This document shows positions 6,501-7,434 of a stretch of 7,434 nt of DNA, piece after piece. A program made the position numbers and the translations under genes. The first letter of the stretch is position 1. Each line of letters starts with the position of its first letter. Below the pieces are notes generated by a model. That model was given only the letters and a program-made list of their open reading frames with translations. It was not told the origin of the DNA and made no database searches. Where the stretch lies: contig JAJYJL010000367.1 in the NCBI GenBank assembly GCA_021789565.1, positions 1-7,434 on the forward strand, in the 5' to 3' direction. This stretch comes from Acidobacteriota bacterium (GTDB lineage Bacteria > Acidobacteriota > Terriglobia > UBA7540).

Positions 6501-7434
6501 TTATTCCGCAAGTGATCTGGCGAATTGCAGGAACAGACTGCCGTTGCCGGCCACCTTGTCACCTTCATTGAGTCCGCTGAGTATTTGGGTCTGTCCATTT
6601 TCGCTTTGCCCAATGGTCACCAGGCGCTGCGAAAACTGATGCGTCCCCGACAGGACGTACACGAACGGTTCGTTAACGTCGTTCCTGAGAACGGAATCGT
6701 CCGGAATGGTAAGCGCCTTGGTCACTCCGGACTGTACAATGGCCGTCACGTACATGTCTTTCTTGAGCATTCCGTGAGGATTGTTCGTGACGATCCGGAC
6801 TTTGAGCGTGCGCGTATCCGGATCAAGCGAAGGAGCGATATAAGAAATCCGGCCGTGGAACTTTGTCGGAAATGCGTCGGTTTCCACCGTCACCTGATCA
6901 CCCATATGGATGTGAGAAAGGTCGTGCTGGTAAACGTTCACCAGCACCCACACCGTGCTCATGTTCGAGATGGTAAACGCCTGCGTCGAGCCGGCCTGGA
7001 TCACCTGCCCGGGCTGCACCATCCGCTCAACTACTTCACCGGCAATGGGCGCCAGCAAGGGGATCCTGGAGCTGGCTGGCCCGTCGGCAAGCCGGCTGGG
7101 ATCATGGATGCCGATCACCTGCAACGCCTGCTCAGAGGCCTGCAGGTCCGCCATAGCCTGGTTGCGGGCTGATTGAGCCTGGAGCAAATCCATCTGCGCG
7201 ACAGCGTGGTGAGTGTAGAGGTCCTGGTCGCGCTCCAGATTGGTCTGCGCAAGCGTGTAGGCGTCACGGGCCTTAAGGTAGCTTGACCGCAATTGGGCAT
7301 AATCAGGGCTGCTGACATAAAGCATCGGCTGCCCGGCCCGGACCGTCTGTCCGGGGTAGACGAGAAGCTGCGTAACCGGGACGCTACCCTGGGTGGCCGC
7401 GGGCGCCGTCAGCACACCGTCGTAGGGCACCGAA
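6501..7434 (-). CDS. RND efflux membrane-fusion (adaptor) protein, CzcB/CusB type (5' partial)
   Basis: The frame is open at the right edge and ends with TAA at 6501-6503. GTG at 7428-7430 is internal coding sequence, since the serine codon before it continues the frame and the visible part already begins inside the barrel-sandwich domain. Numbering from that GTG, the order is first lipoyl-like half (~3-40, VYPGQTVRAGQPMLYV), alpha-hairpin (~43-105, Ala/Gln-rich), second lipoyl-like half (~122-155, LAPIAGEVVERMVQPGQ), beta-barrel (~158-235, with WVLVNVYQHD and SLDPDTRTLKVR) and a membrane-proximal domain (~238-309). It would bridge the permease to an outer-membrane channel and may pass metal to the pump. 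The N-terminal signal or lipobox, and any metal-binding Met/His segment, lie outside the window. It precedes the permease gene by 54 bp, the usual adaptor-permease order. An outer-membrane factor gene, if present, would lie further upstream. Confidence 0.94.
   Translation of the reverse strand, partial: SVPYDGVLTAPAATQGSVPVTQLLVYPGQTVRAGQPMLYVSSPDYAQLRSSYLKARDAYTLAQTNLERDQDLYTHHAVAQMDLLQAQSARNQAMADLQASEQALQVIGIHDPSRLADGPASSRIPLLAPIAGEVVERMVQPGQVIQAGSTQAFTISNMSTVWVLVNVYQHDLSHIHMGDQVTVETDAFPTKFHGRISYIAPSLDPDTRTLKVRIVTNNPHGMLKKDMYVTAIVQSGVTKALTIPDDSVLRNDVNEPFVYVLSGTHQFSQRLVTIGQSENGQTQILSGLNEGDKVAGNGSLFLQFARSLAE

Noticed and set aside
6525..7172. 215-codon plus-strand open frame opposite the adaptor gene
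   Set aside because: Antisense to a conserved CzcB-type protein; the His/Arg/Val-rich translation looks like a shadow frame.
7428..7430. GTG as the start of the adaptor gene
   Set aside because: The frame is open beyond it to the window edge, and a start here would remove the signal sequence and the beginning of the barrel-sandwich domain.

Overview
The window is moderately GC-rich bacterial DNA from a diderm (Gram-negative-type) cell, shown by an RND efflux permease with its periplasmic adaptor. The source is most likely an acidobacterium or a close relative. I infer this from recalled resemblance of the first gene's C-terminal domain and of the two-part secreted DsbA-like protein to acidobacterial proteins; I could not search. 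No mobile element, tRNA, rRNA or CRISPR array is visible.

Layout, left to right. Positions 2-508 (+) hold the last 168 codons of a protein that enters from the left; its tail resembles the C-terminal beta-sandwich of large secreted proteins of the beta-galactosidase trimerisation-domain type. Positions 509-644 are non-coding, with one perfect 7-bp hairpin and a weak promoter-like sequence. Positions 666-1961 (+) encode a 12-helix major facilitator exporter of the MFS_3/EntS type. It converges on a minus-strand gene across a 39-bp gap holding a possible bidirectional terminator hairpin. Positions 2001-3140 (-) encode an exported DsbA-like thiol-disulfide protein with two copies of a ~72-residue N-terminal domain ahead of a CPTC thioredoxin fold. 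Its upstream region (3141-3356) carries a good sigma-70-type promoter, a strong Shine-Dalgarno sequence and an 11-G homopolymer.

Positions 3357-6446 (-) encode a full-length CzcA/CusA-type heavy-metal RND permease. Positions 6501-7434 (-) encode most of its membrane-fusion partner, whose N-terminus lies beyond the right edge. These two genes form an operon read right to left (adaptor, then permease, 54-bp gap). Together with an outer-membrane channel not seen here they would export metal cations from the periplasm and cytoplasm. Residues in the permease argue for divalent cations rather than Cu(I)/Ag(I). The DsbA-like protein lies downstream in the same orientation but has its own promoter, so a shared role with metal efflux is only a guess.

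I found no convincing new multi-gene system. The most notable points are the duplicated N-terminal domain of the DsbA-like protein, the mix of CzcA-like and CusA-like residues in the permease, and the G11 tract upstream of the DsbA-like gene.
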